DNA of 64,000 nucleotides from Anaerolineales bacterium UBA2200. Its GTDB lineage: Bacteria > Chloroflexota > Anaerolineae > UBA2200. The notes below the pieces were generated by a model. It worked only from the letters and a program-made list of their open reading frames with translations. It was not told where the DNA came from and searched no databases. Of the stretch, positions 24,260 through 32,623 are shown one piece after another. Location of the stretch: NCBI GenBank assembly GCA_002327925.1, contig DCVA01000041.1, positions 105,097-169,096 of the forward strand, written 5' to 3'. A program made the translations under genes and the position numbers. The first letter of the stretch is position 1. The number at the start of each line of letters is the position of its first letter.

Positions 24260-26128
24260 ATGATCGTTGACATCAAGTCGCCTACGCCGAGCGACCTGGA
24301 AATCGCTCAGGCGGCTAGGCTGCGACCGATCCGCGATATCATGGCGGAGATCGGCCTCACTGAGGACGATGTGGATCTCTATGGCAAGTACAAAGCCAAA
24401 GTCCACCTCGACGTTCTTCAGCGCTTCAAGGATCGCCCCGACGCCAAGTACGTTGACGTCACAGCCATCACCCCCACCCCGCTGGGCGAAGGCAAGACCA
24501 CCACTACTTGTGGGCTGAGCCAGTCCCTGACCTACCTGGGCAAGACTGTGTTCACGTGCATTCGCCAGCCTTCACAGGGCCCCACGTTTGGCATCAAGGG
24601 CGGTGCCGCTGGCGGTGGTTACTCCCAGATCGTGCCCATGGAGGACTTTAACCTGCACCTCACCGGCGACATCCATGCTGTCAGTGCGGCTCACAACCTG
24701 CTCGCTGCAGCAGTGGACGCTCGCATCATGCACGAGGACGCACTGAGCGACGAAAAGCTCGCCAAAGCACTCTGCCCCGATGGCAAGTTCGCTCCGTGGA
24801 TGCACGCCCGCCTCAACAAGCTGGGCATCAAGGCTGAGACGCCAGCCGACCTGAGCCCTGAGGATCGACGCCGGATGTTCCGCCTGGACATCGACCCCTA
24901 TGCTATAACGCTGAACCGCGTGGTTGATATCAGCGACCGCGCAATCCGGAACATCGTGCTGGGTCTGGGCACCAAGGATGACGGGCGCCCGCGCCAGAGT
25001 GGCTATGATATCTCGGTAGCCAGCGAAGTGATGGCCATCCTCGCCTTGGCCACCGATGTGAGGGACTTGAGAGAGCGTATCGGCCGGATTGTCATCGGCA
25101 CGGATATTAACAAAAACCCGGTCACGGCCGAAGATCTCGGCGTTGCCGGCGCGATGACCGTGCTGATGAAGGATGCACTCATGCCCAACCTGATGCAGAC
25201 CCTCTCCGGTGGTCCTGCGTTTGTTCACGCTGGCCCCTTCGCCAACATCGCCCACGGCAACTCCTCCATCGTCGCTGACCAGCTTGCCCTCAAGCTGGCT
25301 TCCGGTGGCTACGTCATCACCGAGTCCGGCTTCGGTGCGGACTGCGGTATGGAAAAGTTCATGGACATCAAGTGCCGTATCAGTGGGCTCGTCCCAAATT
25401 GCGTGGTCATCGTTGCTACAGTCCGCGCCCTGAAGATGCACGGTGGCGGCCCCAGGGTAGTGGCAGGCGTCCCCCTGCCGCAAGCGTACAAGGAAGAGAA
25501 CCTCGAGTTGTTGGAGAAGGGCACAGCCAACCTGGCATCCCACATCCGCAGCGCGAGAAAGTTTGGCGTGCCGGTGGTCGTGGCTGTTAATCGTTTCACC
25601 GCCGATACGGACAAGGAGATTGAGGCCGTGCGCCAGGCCGCGATCGCCGCAGGCGCTGAAGGCGCCTATGCCTGCACGCACTGGGCGCAGGGCGAGCTGG
25701 GCACGCTTGAGCTGGCGGAGGCCGTTATGGCCGCCTGCGAAAAGCCTGTCGACTTCAAGTTCCTCTATCCCCTGGACATCCCGATCAAGGACAAGATCGA
25801 GATCATCGCCAAGGAAATCTACGGCGCCGACGGCGTGATCTTTGAAGCAGCGGCGCAGGCCAAGATCAAGCTCTACACCGAGCTTGGCTACGACAAGCTC
25901 CCCATCAACATGGCCAAGACTCACCTGTCACTGTCACACAACGCTGACTGGAAGGGCGTTCCGAAGGGATACATGCTGCCTGTACGCGACATCCGCGCGT
26001 CCGTCGGGGCGGGATTCCTCTATCCGCTCTGCGGCACAATGCGCACGATGCCCGGACTGCCATCTCGACCCGTCTTTATGGACATAGACCTGGACCTCGA
26101 GACAGGCAAGGTGACAGGACTGTCGTAG
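24260..26128 (+). CDS. fhs: Formate-tetrahydrofolate ligase, C1-THF-synthase-like long form
   Basis: 622 residues. ATP-dependent formation of 10-formyl-THF from formate, first THF step of the methyl branch. P-loop TPLGEGKTTTTCGLSQS, FGIKGGAAGGGYSQ, DIHAVSAAHNLLAAA, NIAHGNSSIVADQLALK, ATVRALKMHGGGP. It is about 60 residues longer than the Moorella enzyme. The extra segment after the HNLLAAAVDARI block (about 155-225) and C-terminal stretches such as MAKTHLSLSHN and RDIRASVGAGFLYPL resemble the synthetase domain of animal MTHFD1 from memory. It has its own promoter and operator. Confidence 0.95.
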   Translation: MIVDIKSPTPSDLEIAQAARLRPIRDIMAEIGLTEDDVDLYGKYKAKVHLDVLQRFKDRPDAKYVDVTAITPTPLGEGKTTTTCGLSQSLTYLGKTVFTCIRQPSQGPTFGIKGGAAGGGYSQIVPMEDFNLHLTGDIHAVSAAHNLLAAAVDARIMHEDALSDEKLAKALCPDGKFAPWMHARLNKLGIKAETPADLSPEDRRRMFRLDIDPYAITLNRVVDISDRAIRNIVLGLGTKDDGRPRQSGYDISVASEVMAILALATDVRDLRERIGRIVIGTDINKNPVTAEDLGVAGAMTVLMKDALMPNLMQTLSGGPAFVHAGPFANIAHGNSSIVADQLALKLASGGYVITESGFGADCGMEKFMDIKCRISGLVPNCVVIVATVRALKMHGGGPRVVAGVPLPQAYKEENLELLEKGTANLASHIRSARKFGVPVVVAVNRFTADTDKEIEAVRQAAIAAGAEGAYACTHWAQGELGTLELAEAVMAACEKPVDFKFLYPLDIPIKDKIEIIAKEIYGADGVIFEAAAQAKIKLYTELGYDKLPINMAKTHLSLSHNADWKGVPKGYMLPVRDIRASVGAGFLYPLCGTMRTMPGLPSRPVFMDIDLDLETGKVTGLS

Positions 26129-26135
26129 AAAGCAC

Positions 26136-26168
26136 GCCGCAGGCGGGGGACCTCTCCCCGCCTGCGGC
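26136..26168 (+). terminator. Hairpin after fhs
   Basis: GCCGCAGGCGGGG (26136-26148) and CCCCGCCTGCGGC (26156-26168), a perfect 13-bp stem eight bases after the fhs stop. No U-tract follows, so termination may be partial. Confidence 0.55.
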
Positions 26169-26298
26169 CTAATGCAGGCCATTCCCTGATCGGGAGTTCC
26201 CGGGACGTGCCCTGTGCGGCCGGGCACACCCAGCAGGCAAGACGCAGCACCGGGTCCATGTCGATTGTCCTATCCATCCCTGATACAGGAGGATTGCA

Positions 26299-26637
26299 GT
26301 GGCGACGGAGAAGGCTGTGTTCCAGGTCCCCAAGATGTACGCGGACCATCACGTCCTCGTTGTGCGCAACGCTTTGCTGGCCCTGAAGGGTGTTGAGGAG
26401 GTAATCGCCAGCAGCGCCTTCCGACGTGTTGTGGTGCACTTTGACCCAAAGCAACTGACCCCCAAGCAGATCGGGACAGCCCTGGACGGCGCCGGCTACG
26501 GGCCCGACCAGCAATGGGAGCTTCCCGAAACGCTGGAAGGGAAGGACGATGCTTCTCTATGGTTCAGGGGCGGTCCCCGCATCACACAGACGAACATCAA
26601 AGATCTGGAGATGTCCGGCGACTTTCGCAAGTACTAG
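26299..26637 (+). CDS. HMA-fold small protein lacking the CxxC metal motif
   Basis: 112 residues from GTG with AGGAGG upstream. Residues 10-70 follow the heavy-metal-associated ferredoxin-like fold: FQVPKMYADHHVLVVRNALL, LKGVEEVIASSAFRRVVVHF, LTPKQIGTALDGAGYG. Where HMA proteins have MTCxxC this one has MYADHH, so both Cys are lost and two His are gained. A C-terminal tail of about 40 residues ends DLEMSGDFRKY. It opens the string that leads into the ferredoxin, NuoEFG-like and CODH/ACS genes. Function unknown; a metal-delivery or regulatory role in CODH/ACS assembly is speculative. Confidence 0.65.
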   Translation: MATEKAVFQVPKMYADHHVLVVRNALLALKGVEEVIASSAFRRVVVHFDPKQLTPKQIGTALDGAGYGPDQQWELPETLEGKDDASLWFRGGPRITQTNIKDLEMSGDFRKY

Positions 26638-26778
26638 TACCTTCCTGGCACACGCGGACCCAACCGGCGATACCGCGTGCCCTGACGCTCGGGAGCGCTG
26701 AGGAGGCCCGGTTCGCCTCGATGCAAGTTGACTGGCGAGCCGTGGCCCAGAAAGCCAGAATCGGAGGAAGCGCTGACA

Positions 26779-27306
26779 ATGAAGAGGATCATCTGTGACA
26801 TCGAAAAGTGTCTGGGGTGCAAGGCCTGCCAGATCGCCTGTGCCGTGGAACACTCGGTCTCCAAGGACCTGGTGCAGGCCATCGAGGAGGTGCCTCGGCC
26901 CGGTTACCGCGTGATGGTTGAGTATGTCGAGCAGATGCCCATTCCGATGCAATGCCGGCACTGCGATGACGCCCCCTGCGTGCGGGTCTGCCCGACCCAT
27001 TGCCTCACCAAAGAGGGCGATGAGGGTATTGTGCTGGCCGACCGAGACAAGTGCATCGGCTGCCTGTGGTGTGTTCTGGTTTGCCCCTTCGGAGCAGTCC
27101 GCATGCGCAAGTCCGACCGGGTTGTCCTGAAATGTGACCTGTGCGTTGACCGGCAGAGCCAGGGGCTCCAGCCTGCCTGCGTGGCGGCCTGCCCCACCCA
27201 TGCCCTTCAGTTCAAGCCAGTGGATGATGTTGCCAAGGACAAGCGATTGAGCGCAGCGCGCGAGCTGCTTGCCAGCACCGTCAAGCCAACGGCCTCCGGC
27301 GGGTAG
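26779..27306 (+). CDS. Four-cluster ferredoxin (CooF/HycB-type electron-transfer subunit)
   Basis: 175 residues. Four Cys motifs are visible: CLGCKACQIAC (from Cys11), CRHCDDAPCVRVCP, CIGCLWCVLVCPFGAV and KCDLCVDRQ...CVAACPTHAL. This is the CooF/HycB/PsrB pattern of soluble multi-[4Fe-4S] electron carriers. It lies upstream of NuoE/F/G-like genes and of CODH, so it probably carries CODH electrons to the NAD(H) module (inference). ATG 26779 follows GGAGGAAG at a slightly long distance; an ATG at 26728 lacks conservation. Confidence 0.88.
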   Translation: MKRIICDIEKCLGCKACQIACAVEHSVSKDLVQAIEEVPRPGYRVMVEYVEQMPIPMQCRHCDDAPCVRVCPTHCLTKEGDEGIVLADRDKCIGCLWCVLVCPFGAVRMRKSDRVVLKCDLCVDRQSQGLQPACVAACPTHALQFKPVDDVAKDKRLSAARELLASTVKPTASGG

Positions 27307-27315
27307 AGGCAAGCC

Positions 27316-27840
27316 ATGGACCTGACGAAGGTAGACGAGGTCGTCGAGCGCAACGGCGCAGACCCCTCAATGCTCATCGCTGTGCTGCAGGAGGTGCAGG
27401 TGGAGTACAACTTCCTGCCGAAGGATGCCCTCCGCCGAGTCGCCTGCCTGCTCAATATTCCCCCCAGCCGCGTCTACAGCGTCGCCAACTTTTACCGTGC
27501 CTTCAGCCTCGTGCCCAGGGGCAGGCACCTGATCCAGATTTGCCTTGGCACGGCCTGCCACGTTCGCGGCTCGGACCGAATCCTTGAACAAATCGAGCGC
27601 ACGCTCAGTGTGCGAGCGGGAGGAACAACCGCCGATCAGGAGTTCAGCCTAGAGACGGTCAACTGCCTGGGCGCCTGCGCCCTCGGCCCGGTCGTCGTTC
27701 TCGACGGCGAATACCACGGCAGGATGACCGTGAGCAAAGTCGAGTCGGTGCTCAAGCCTGTGCGGGCCGCCGCTGCGGCCGCGAACCCGGCGGGTGGCTC
27801 TGCCGCAACCGGGGCCCCTGGCCAGGAGGCGGACAAGTGA
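27316..27840 (+). CDS. NuoE-like [2Fe-2S] subunit
   Basis: 174 residues. Thioredoxin-like ferredoxin with the classic four ligands Cys76, Cys81 (CLGTAC), Cys117 and Cys121 (CLGAC). Upstream, MLIAVLQEVQVEYNFLPKDA and VYSVANFYRAFSL are typical of NuoE/HydA-gamma. An Ala/Gly-rich tail (residues 148-174) is dispensable-looking. The stop overlaps the NuoF-like start by four bases. Confidence 0.92.
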   Translation: MDLTKVDEVVERNGADPSMLIAVLQEVQVEYNFLPKDALRRVACLLNIPPSRVYSVANFYRAFSLVPRGRHLIQICLGTACHVRGSDRILEQIERTLSVRAGGTTADQEFSLETVNCLGACALGPVVVLDGEYHGRMTVSKVESVLKPVRAAAAAANPAGGSAATGAPGQEADK

Positions 27841-29690
27841 ACAGGCTCTCATGTGCCGCTGAACTGGAACAATGGCGAGCGTCGCTCCTGAAGGACCAGG
27901 ACCCGTCCCGGCCACTGGTAGCGGTATGCAGTACAACTGGCTGCGCGGCCTCAGGGGCACACGCAGTTCTGGAGGCGTTCCGGACCGCAATGGCCGCCTC
28001 GGGAGTCGACCGCACAGTAACCCTGAAGGCCACAGGGTGCCACGGCTTTTGCGAACGCGGCCCCATCGTCGTGATCTACCCGCAAAAGATCTTTTACCAG
28101 CACGTCAAGGCAGAGGATGTTCCCGAGATTGTCGCCAGTACTCTCCTCAAGGGCGAGGTCGTTACGCGATTGCTGTACACAGATCCAAACACAGGCGAGG
28201 CAATCACCCACGAGGAGGACATCCCCTTCTACAAACGTCAGAAACGTATTCTGTACGCCAACAACGGGCGAATCGACCCCACCTCAGTCGAGGATTATGT
28301 GGCTCTGGGAGGTTACACAGCATTAGGCAAGGTGCTATCCGGAGTGACACCCGACTCTGTCATCGACACAGTCAAGCGCTCCGGGCTGCGCGGCCGGGGA
28401 GGCGCTGGCTTCGCTACTGGCCGCAAGTGGGAATCGGCAAGGGCCGCTCACGGGGACACCAAGTACGTGATCTGCAACGCCGATGAGGGCGACCCGGGCG
28501 CTTTCATGGACCGCAGTCTGCTCGAAGCCAACCCGCACAGCGTTCTGGAGGGCATCATCATCGGTGCCTGCGCCGTCGGCGCTCACACGGGCTATATCTA
28601 TGTGCGCAATGAGTACCCGCTCGCGGTCAAACACGTCGCCATTGCCATCCAGCAGGCACGCGAGCTCGGACTGCTCGGGGCCAACATCCTGGGCTCCGGT
28701 TTTGATTTCGACATCAAGATCAGCCGCGGCGGAGGCGCCTTCGTCTGCGGTGAGTCCAGCGCGCTAATGCGCTCGGTCGAAGGTCGGGTGGGCGAGCCCC
28801 GCGACAAGGACATCCACGCCACAGAGAGCGGTTTGTGGGATTGCCCCACCGTGCTCAACAACGTCAAGACCTGGGCCAGCGTTCCCCACATCATCAACCA
28901 TGGAGCCGAATGGTATGCCGCGATAGGAACGGAGAAGAGCAAAGGCACCATGGTGTTTTCTCTGGTTGGCAAGATCAACAACACAGGCCTGGTCGAAGTC
29001 CCCATGGGCACCAAGCTGCGCGAGCTGATCTACGATATCGGCGGCGGCGTGCCGGGCGGTCGCAAGTTCAAAGCGGTGCAGACTGGCGGCCCGTCAGGTG
29101 GCTGCATTCCGGAACAGCTGCTCGACCTTCCGGTGGATTACGAAGCTCTGTCGCAGGCCGGATCGATGATGGGCTCCGGTGGTATGATCGTGATGGACGA
29201 CAGCACCTGCATGGTGGACGTGGCCCGTTACTTTCTCGACTTTACGCGGGACGAATCCTGCGGCAAGTGCACTCCGTGCCGGGAGGGAGTCCAGCGTATG
29301 TTCGAGACTCTCACCGACATCTGCGAAGGTCGCGGCAGAGAGGGCGACATCGAGCTGCTGGAAGAGATCGGCCACATGGCGCAGGACTCGGCCCTCTGCC
29401 AGCTCGGCAAGACGGCGCCGAATCCCGTGCTGACCACCATCCGCTACTTCCGAGACGAGTACGAGGCGCACATCAGGGACAAGAAGTGTCCGGCCGGAGT
29501 CTGCCGGGCGCTCATTCGCTACTTTGTCATCGTCGACAAGTGCACCGGCTGCGGTGTGTGCCGCAGGAATTGCCCGGAGATGGCGATCAGCGGGGAGAAG
29601 AAAAAGCCCCACGAGATCGACCCGGCCAAGTGCATCCGCTGCGGGTTGTGCGCCGACGTCTGCAAGTTCAGCGCCATAGGAGTCGAGTGA
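27837..29690 (+). CDS. NuoF-like NAD(H)-, FMN- and Fe-S-binding subunit (HydB/HndC type)
   Basis: 617 residues from GTG. N-terminal [2Fe-2S] thioredoxin-like domain (CSTTGCAASGA; CHGFCERGP), FMN loop GLRGRGGAGFATGRKW, NADH region GDPGAFMDRSLLEANPHS, the CGESSALMRSVEGR block, an SLBB domain, the N3-type [4Fe-4S] site ESCGKCTPCREG, and two C-terminal [4Fe-4S] clusters (CTGCGVCRRNCP; CIRCGLCADVCKF). This architecture is that of soluble NAD-linked subunits of bifurcating hydrogenases and formate dehydrogenases, not of respiratory complex I. Confidence 0.93.
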   Translation: MNRLSCAAELEQWRASLLKDQDPSRPLVAVCSTTGCAASGAHAVLEAFRTAMAASGVDRTVTLKATGCHGFCERGPIVVIYPQKIFYQHVKAEDVPEIVASTLLKGEVVTRLLYTDPNTGEAITHEEDIPFYKRQKRILYANNGRIDPTSVEDYVALGGYTALGKVLSGVTPDSVIDTVKRSGLRGRGGAGFATGRKWESARAAHGDTKYVICNADEGDPGAFMDRSLLEANPHSVLEGIIIGACAVGAHTGYIYVRNEYPLAVKHVAIAIQQARELGLLGANILGSGFDFDIKISRGGGAFVCGESSALMRSVEGRVGEPRDKDIHATESGLWDCPTVLNNVKTWASVPHIINHGAEWYAAIGTEKSKGTMVFSLVGKINNTGLVEVPMGTKLRELIYDIGGGVPGGRKFKAVQTGGPSGGCIPEQLLDLPVDYEALSQAGSMMGSGGMIVMDDSTCMVDVARYFLDFTRDESCGKCTPCREGVQRMFETLTDICEGRGREGDIELLEEIGHMAQDSALCQLGKTAPNPVLTTIRYFRDEYEAHIRDKKCPAGVCRALIRYFVIVDKCTGCGVCRRNCPEMAISGEKKKPHEIDPAKCIRCGLCADVCKFSAIGVE

Positions 29691-30496
29691 TGGGCGAAAC
29701 GATGGTCACGACAAAGATCAATGGCCGTGAAACTCGGGTGCCCATCGACACCACTGCCCTTGAGGCAGCCAGATCTATCGGCGTCGAAATCCCAACCCTC
29801 TGCTACCATCCGGCACTGGTACCGTACGGAGCCTGCCGCCTGTGCCTGGTCGAGGTGAAACGTCCGGGACACGGCGGTGGTCGCATTGTCACCTCCTGCA
29901 CCTTCCACATCCGCGAAGAGGGTCTGGAGATCGATACGCACTCGGAGCGGGCACAACGCGACCGCAAGCTGGTAGTGGAGCTGTTGCTGGCAAGGTGCCC
30001 AAACGTCGAGCTCCTGCAAAGGCTTGGCAAAGACCTCGGCATAGACAAGCCCCGCTTCACGGCCCAGAAGCAGGATGAGAATTGCATTCTGTGCGGCCTG
30101 TGCGTTCGCGTTTGTGAAGAATTGATTGGCCAGAGTGCCATCAGCTTCACTGGCCGCGGACCAGGCCGGGAGGTTTCGACACCGTTCCTGGAGCCCTCCG
30201 AGGCCTGCATTGGCTGCGGGGCCTGTGCTTTCGTGTGCCCCACGCACGCCATCGAGGTACAGGACCTTCTGCAATTGCGCAAGCTCGACAAGTGGGGCAC
30301 CTCCCTGCAGCAGCGACCGTGCGTTCGCTGCGGCAAGTTCTTTGCCCCGGAGGTCGAACTCGAGAAGCTCTCGGACAGGCTCGAGTTGGTCAAGAACTGG
30401 TTGCAGCTCTGCCCCGAGTGCCGCCGCGAGGTAGCGGCAACGGATTGGATCGTCGGTCTCAGGGCGTCCCCCGCCTCACCTGTGAGGAGAGGCTAG
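29690..30496 (+). CDS. NuoG-like short Fe-S subunit with C-terminal zinc-ribbon-like motif
   Basis: 268 residues. [2Fe-2S] domain (IPTLCYHPALVPYGACRLC; later TSC), then CILCGLCVRVCEEL and CIGCGACAFVCPTHAI [4Fe-4S] motifs, then an unusual end with two CxxC pairs (CVRCGKFF at about 230; CPECRRE at about 255) resembling a zinc ribbon or rubredoxin-like site. There is no hydrogenase H-cluster domain and no molybdopterin domain, so this truncated NuoG is an electron-transfer subunit only. ATG overlaps the NuoF stop; a second ATG at 29702 is possible. Confidence 0.88.
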   Translation: MGETMVTTKINGRETRVPIDTTALEAARSIGVEIPTLCYHPALVPYGACRLCLVEVKRPGHGGGRIVTSCTFHIREEGLEIDTHSERAQRDRKLVVELLLARCPNVELLQRLGKDLGIDKPRFTAQKQDENCILCGLCVRVCEELIGQSAISFTGRGPGREVSTPFLEPSEACIGCGACAFVCPTHAIEVQDLLQLRKLDKWGTSLQQRPCVRCGKFFAPEVELEKLSDRLELVKNWLQLCPECRREVAATDWIVGLRASPASPVRRG

Positions 30497-30592
30497 ATGC
30501 CCCGGCACGAAGAGAATAGGAACTCAACAGCGGAAGCAGCGCCCAGCCAACGGCGGCCGGCTCCGCTGGAACTCTAGAGGAGGGAGTGGAAA

Positions 30593-32578
30593 ATGACAGA
30601 AGCATCCAGGCGAAGCACCGATCCCGCCATCCAGAAACTGCTTGCCGTGGCAGCCGAGGATGGAGTTGAACTGGCGTGGGATCGACTTCAGGCTCAGCAA
30701 CCGCAATGCGGATTCGGTCAACTCGGCGTGTGTTGCAGAATTTGCCACCAGGGACCATGCCGGGTCGATCCGTTCGGCGAAGGGCCGCAGCGCGGGGTGT
30801 GCGGCGCCGACGCGGACACCATCATCGCGCGCAACTTTGCGCGCATGGGCGCCGCAGGCGGAGCAGCTCACTCGGACCACGGGCGGGACATGGCTTTGAC
30901 TCTGCTTGCGCTGGCGGAAGGCCACGCTCCTGACTATCAGATTCGCGACGTGCGCAAGCTGATGTCTGTCGCTGGGTACCTGGGGGTTCCCACCAATGAC
31001 CGCCCCACCATGGACATCGTCAAAGATGTCGCTTTGAAGGCACTGGCCCAGTTTGGGCAACAGACTGGAGAGCTGGCGTACGCCCAGCGCGCCCCGAAAA
31101 AGCGCCAGGAGCTCTGGCGCCAGGCCGGCATAATGCCCCGTGGCATAGACCGAGAAGTGGTCGATGTGATGCACCGTACCCATATAGGCAACGACCAATG
31201 GTATGAGAGCATCATCCTCGCAGCTATGCGCTCGAGTCTGGCAGACGGATGGGGCGGATCCATGTTGTCCACGGACATCACCGATATCCTGTTCGGCTCA
31301 CCCGTGCCCCTCGTGGCCAATGCGAATATGGGGGCACTGAGCGAGACAATGGTCAATGTCGTAATCCACGGCCACGAGCCCACCCTGTCCGAGATGATCC
31401 TGGTGGCCGTGAATGACCCGGAGCTGATCGCGTACGCCAAATCACAGGGGGCGACGGGCATCAATCTGACAGGCCTCTGCTGCACCTCCAACGAGACGCT
31501 GATGAGACAGGGCGTGGCGACAATCGGCAACTTCCTGAGCCAGGAACTGGCCATCACCACGGGAGCGGTGGACCTGATGGTAGTGGATATCCAGTGCATC
31601 ATGCAGGCACTGGGACCTCTGACCGAGCACTACCATACCAAGCTGGTCACTACGTCGCCCAAGGCGCACATTGCAGGCGTGACCCATGTTGATTTCGACG
31701 AGCACCGCGCGCTGGACATCGCCAAGCAGGTCGTCAAGATGGGCATTGACAACTTTAAGAACCGCAAGGGAACACATATTCCCAAGGACATCGACCAGAT
31801 GGTGGTGGGTTTCTCTCACGAGTACATCAACTATGCCCTGGGCGGTATGTTCCGCGGCTCGTTCCGGCCTCTGAACGACGCCATAATCAGCGGGCGATTG
31901 CGTGGTGCCGCCGGGGTCGTAGGCTGCAACCATGCTGCGAGCTGCCACGACGAGACTCACCTTTACACAGTGCGCGAGCTGATCAAGAACGACGTGTTGG
32001 TGGTATTGACCGGCTGCAGCGCCATCGGCTGCGCTAAGCACGGTCTGCTCTCACCGGATGCGGCCAAGTTCGCCGGGCCGGGGTTGCGCGAGATCTGCGA
32101 GACGGTCGGCATTCCGCCGGTTCTGCACCTGGGCAGCTGCGTCGACAACACTCGAATCCTGACCGTCCTGAGCCAGATGGCCAGCGAAGGCGGCCTGGGC
32201 GATGACATCTCGGACCTGCCGGGCGCGGGCTTTGCCCCGGAATGGATGAGCGAGAAGGCCATTTCCATCGGCTGCTACTTTGCCGGCTCAGGTGTCTATA
32301 CCATCATGGGCGGCCGCTCTCCCATCGCCGGCAGCAAGAAGGTCACCGAGTTTCTCGGCGATGTACTGGAGGAGCGCCTGGGTGGCAGGCTGGAGTTCCT
32401 GCCCGACCCCCAGGAAGCCGTGGAACGGGCACTCAAGCACATCGACAAGAAACGCGCGGCGCTGGGTCTGCCCGAATACGATGCCAAGCGCTTTGGGCAG
32501 AGCGGTGATGCCGTGACGCTGAAAATGCTTGAGAAGACCGATGACGAGATCCTGAACGTCTACAGTGCCAGGGCCTAG
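30593..32578 (+). CDS. acsA: Carbon monoxide dehydrogenase catalytic subunit
   Basis: 661 residues. CooS/AcsA type [Ni-4Fe-4S] CODH interconverting CO and CO2 for the carbonyl branch. Cys39 and Cys47 (D-cluster), Cys48, 51, 56 and 70 (B-cluster) sit at the same numbers as in Carboxydothermus CODH-II. C-cluster region motifs: VIHGHEPTLSEM (His), GLCCTSNETLM, GCNHAASCHDETH, LTGCSAIGCAKHG, LHLGSCVDNTR and IGCYFAGSGVYT. GGAGGGAG lies before the ATG. It is followed by acsB, with which it should form the CODH/ACS complex. Confidence 0.97.
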   Translation: MTEASRRSTDPAIQKLLAVAAEDGVELAWDRLQAQQPQCGFGQLGVCCRICHQGPCRVDPFGEGPQRGVCGADADTIIARNFARMGAAGGAAHSDHGRDMALTLLALAEGHAPDYQIRDVRKLMSVAGYLGVPTNDRPTMDIVKDVALKALAQFGQQTGELAYAQRAPKKRQELWRQAGIMPRGIDREVVDVMHRTHIGNDQWYESIILAAMRSSLADGWGGSMLSTDITDILFGSPVPLVANANMGALSETMVNVVIHGHEPTLSEMILVAVNDPELIAYAKSQGATGINLTGLCCTSNETLMRQGVATIGNFLSQELAITTGAVDLMVVDIQCIMQALGPLTEHYHTKLVTTSPKAHIAGVTHVDFDEHRALDIAKQVVKMGIDNFKNRKGTHIPKDIDQMVVGFSHEYINYALGGMFRGSFRPLNDAIISGRLRGAAGVVGCNHAASCHDETHLYTVRELIKNDVLVVLTGCSAIGCAKHGLLSPDAAKFAGPGLREICETVGIPPVLHLGSCVDNTRILTVLSQMASEGGLGDDISDLPGAGFAPEWMSEKAISIGCYFAGSGVYTIMGGRSPIAGSKKVTEFLGDVLEERLGGRLEFLPDPQEAVERALKHIDKKRAALGLPEYDAKRFGQSGDAVTLKMLEKTDDEILNVYSARA

Positions 32579-32623
32579 CCTGAGCAGGCGAAAAGCGATT
32601 TCTGGACAAAGGAGAAACCAGCT

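Noticed and set aside
26779..30496. Bifurcating [FeFe]-hydrogenase
   Set aside because: No H-cluster motifs (TSCCP, MPCxxK, ExxxCxxGC) appear in any of the subunits.
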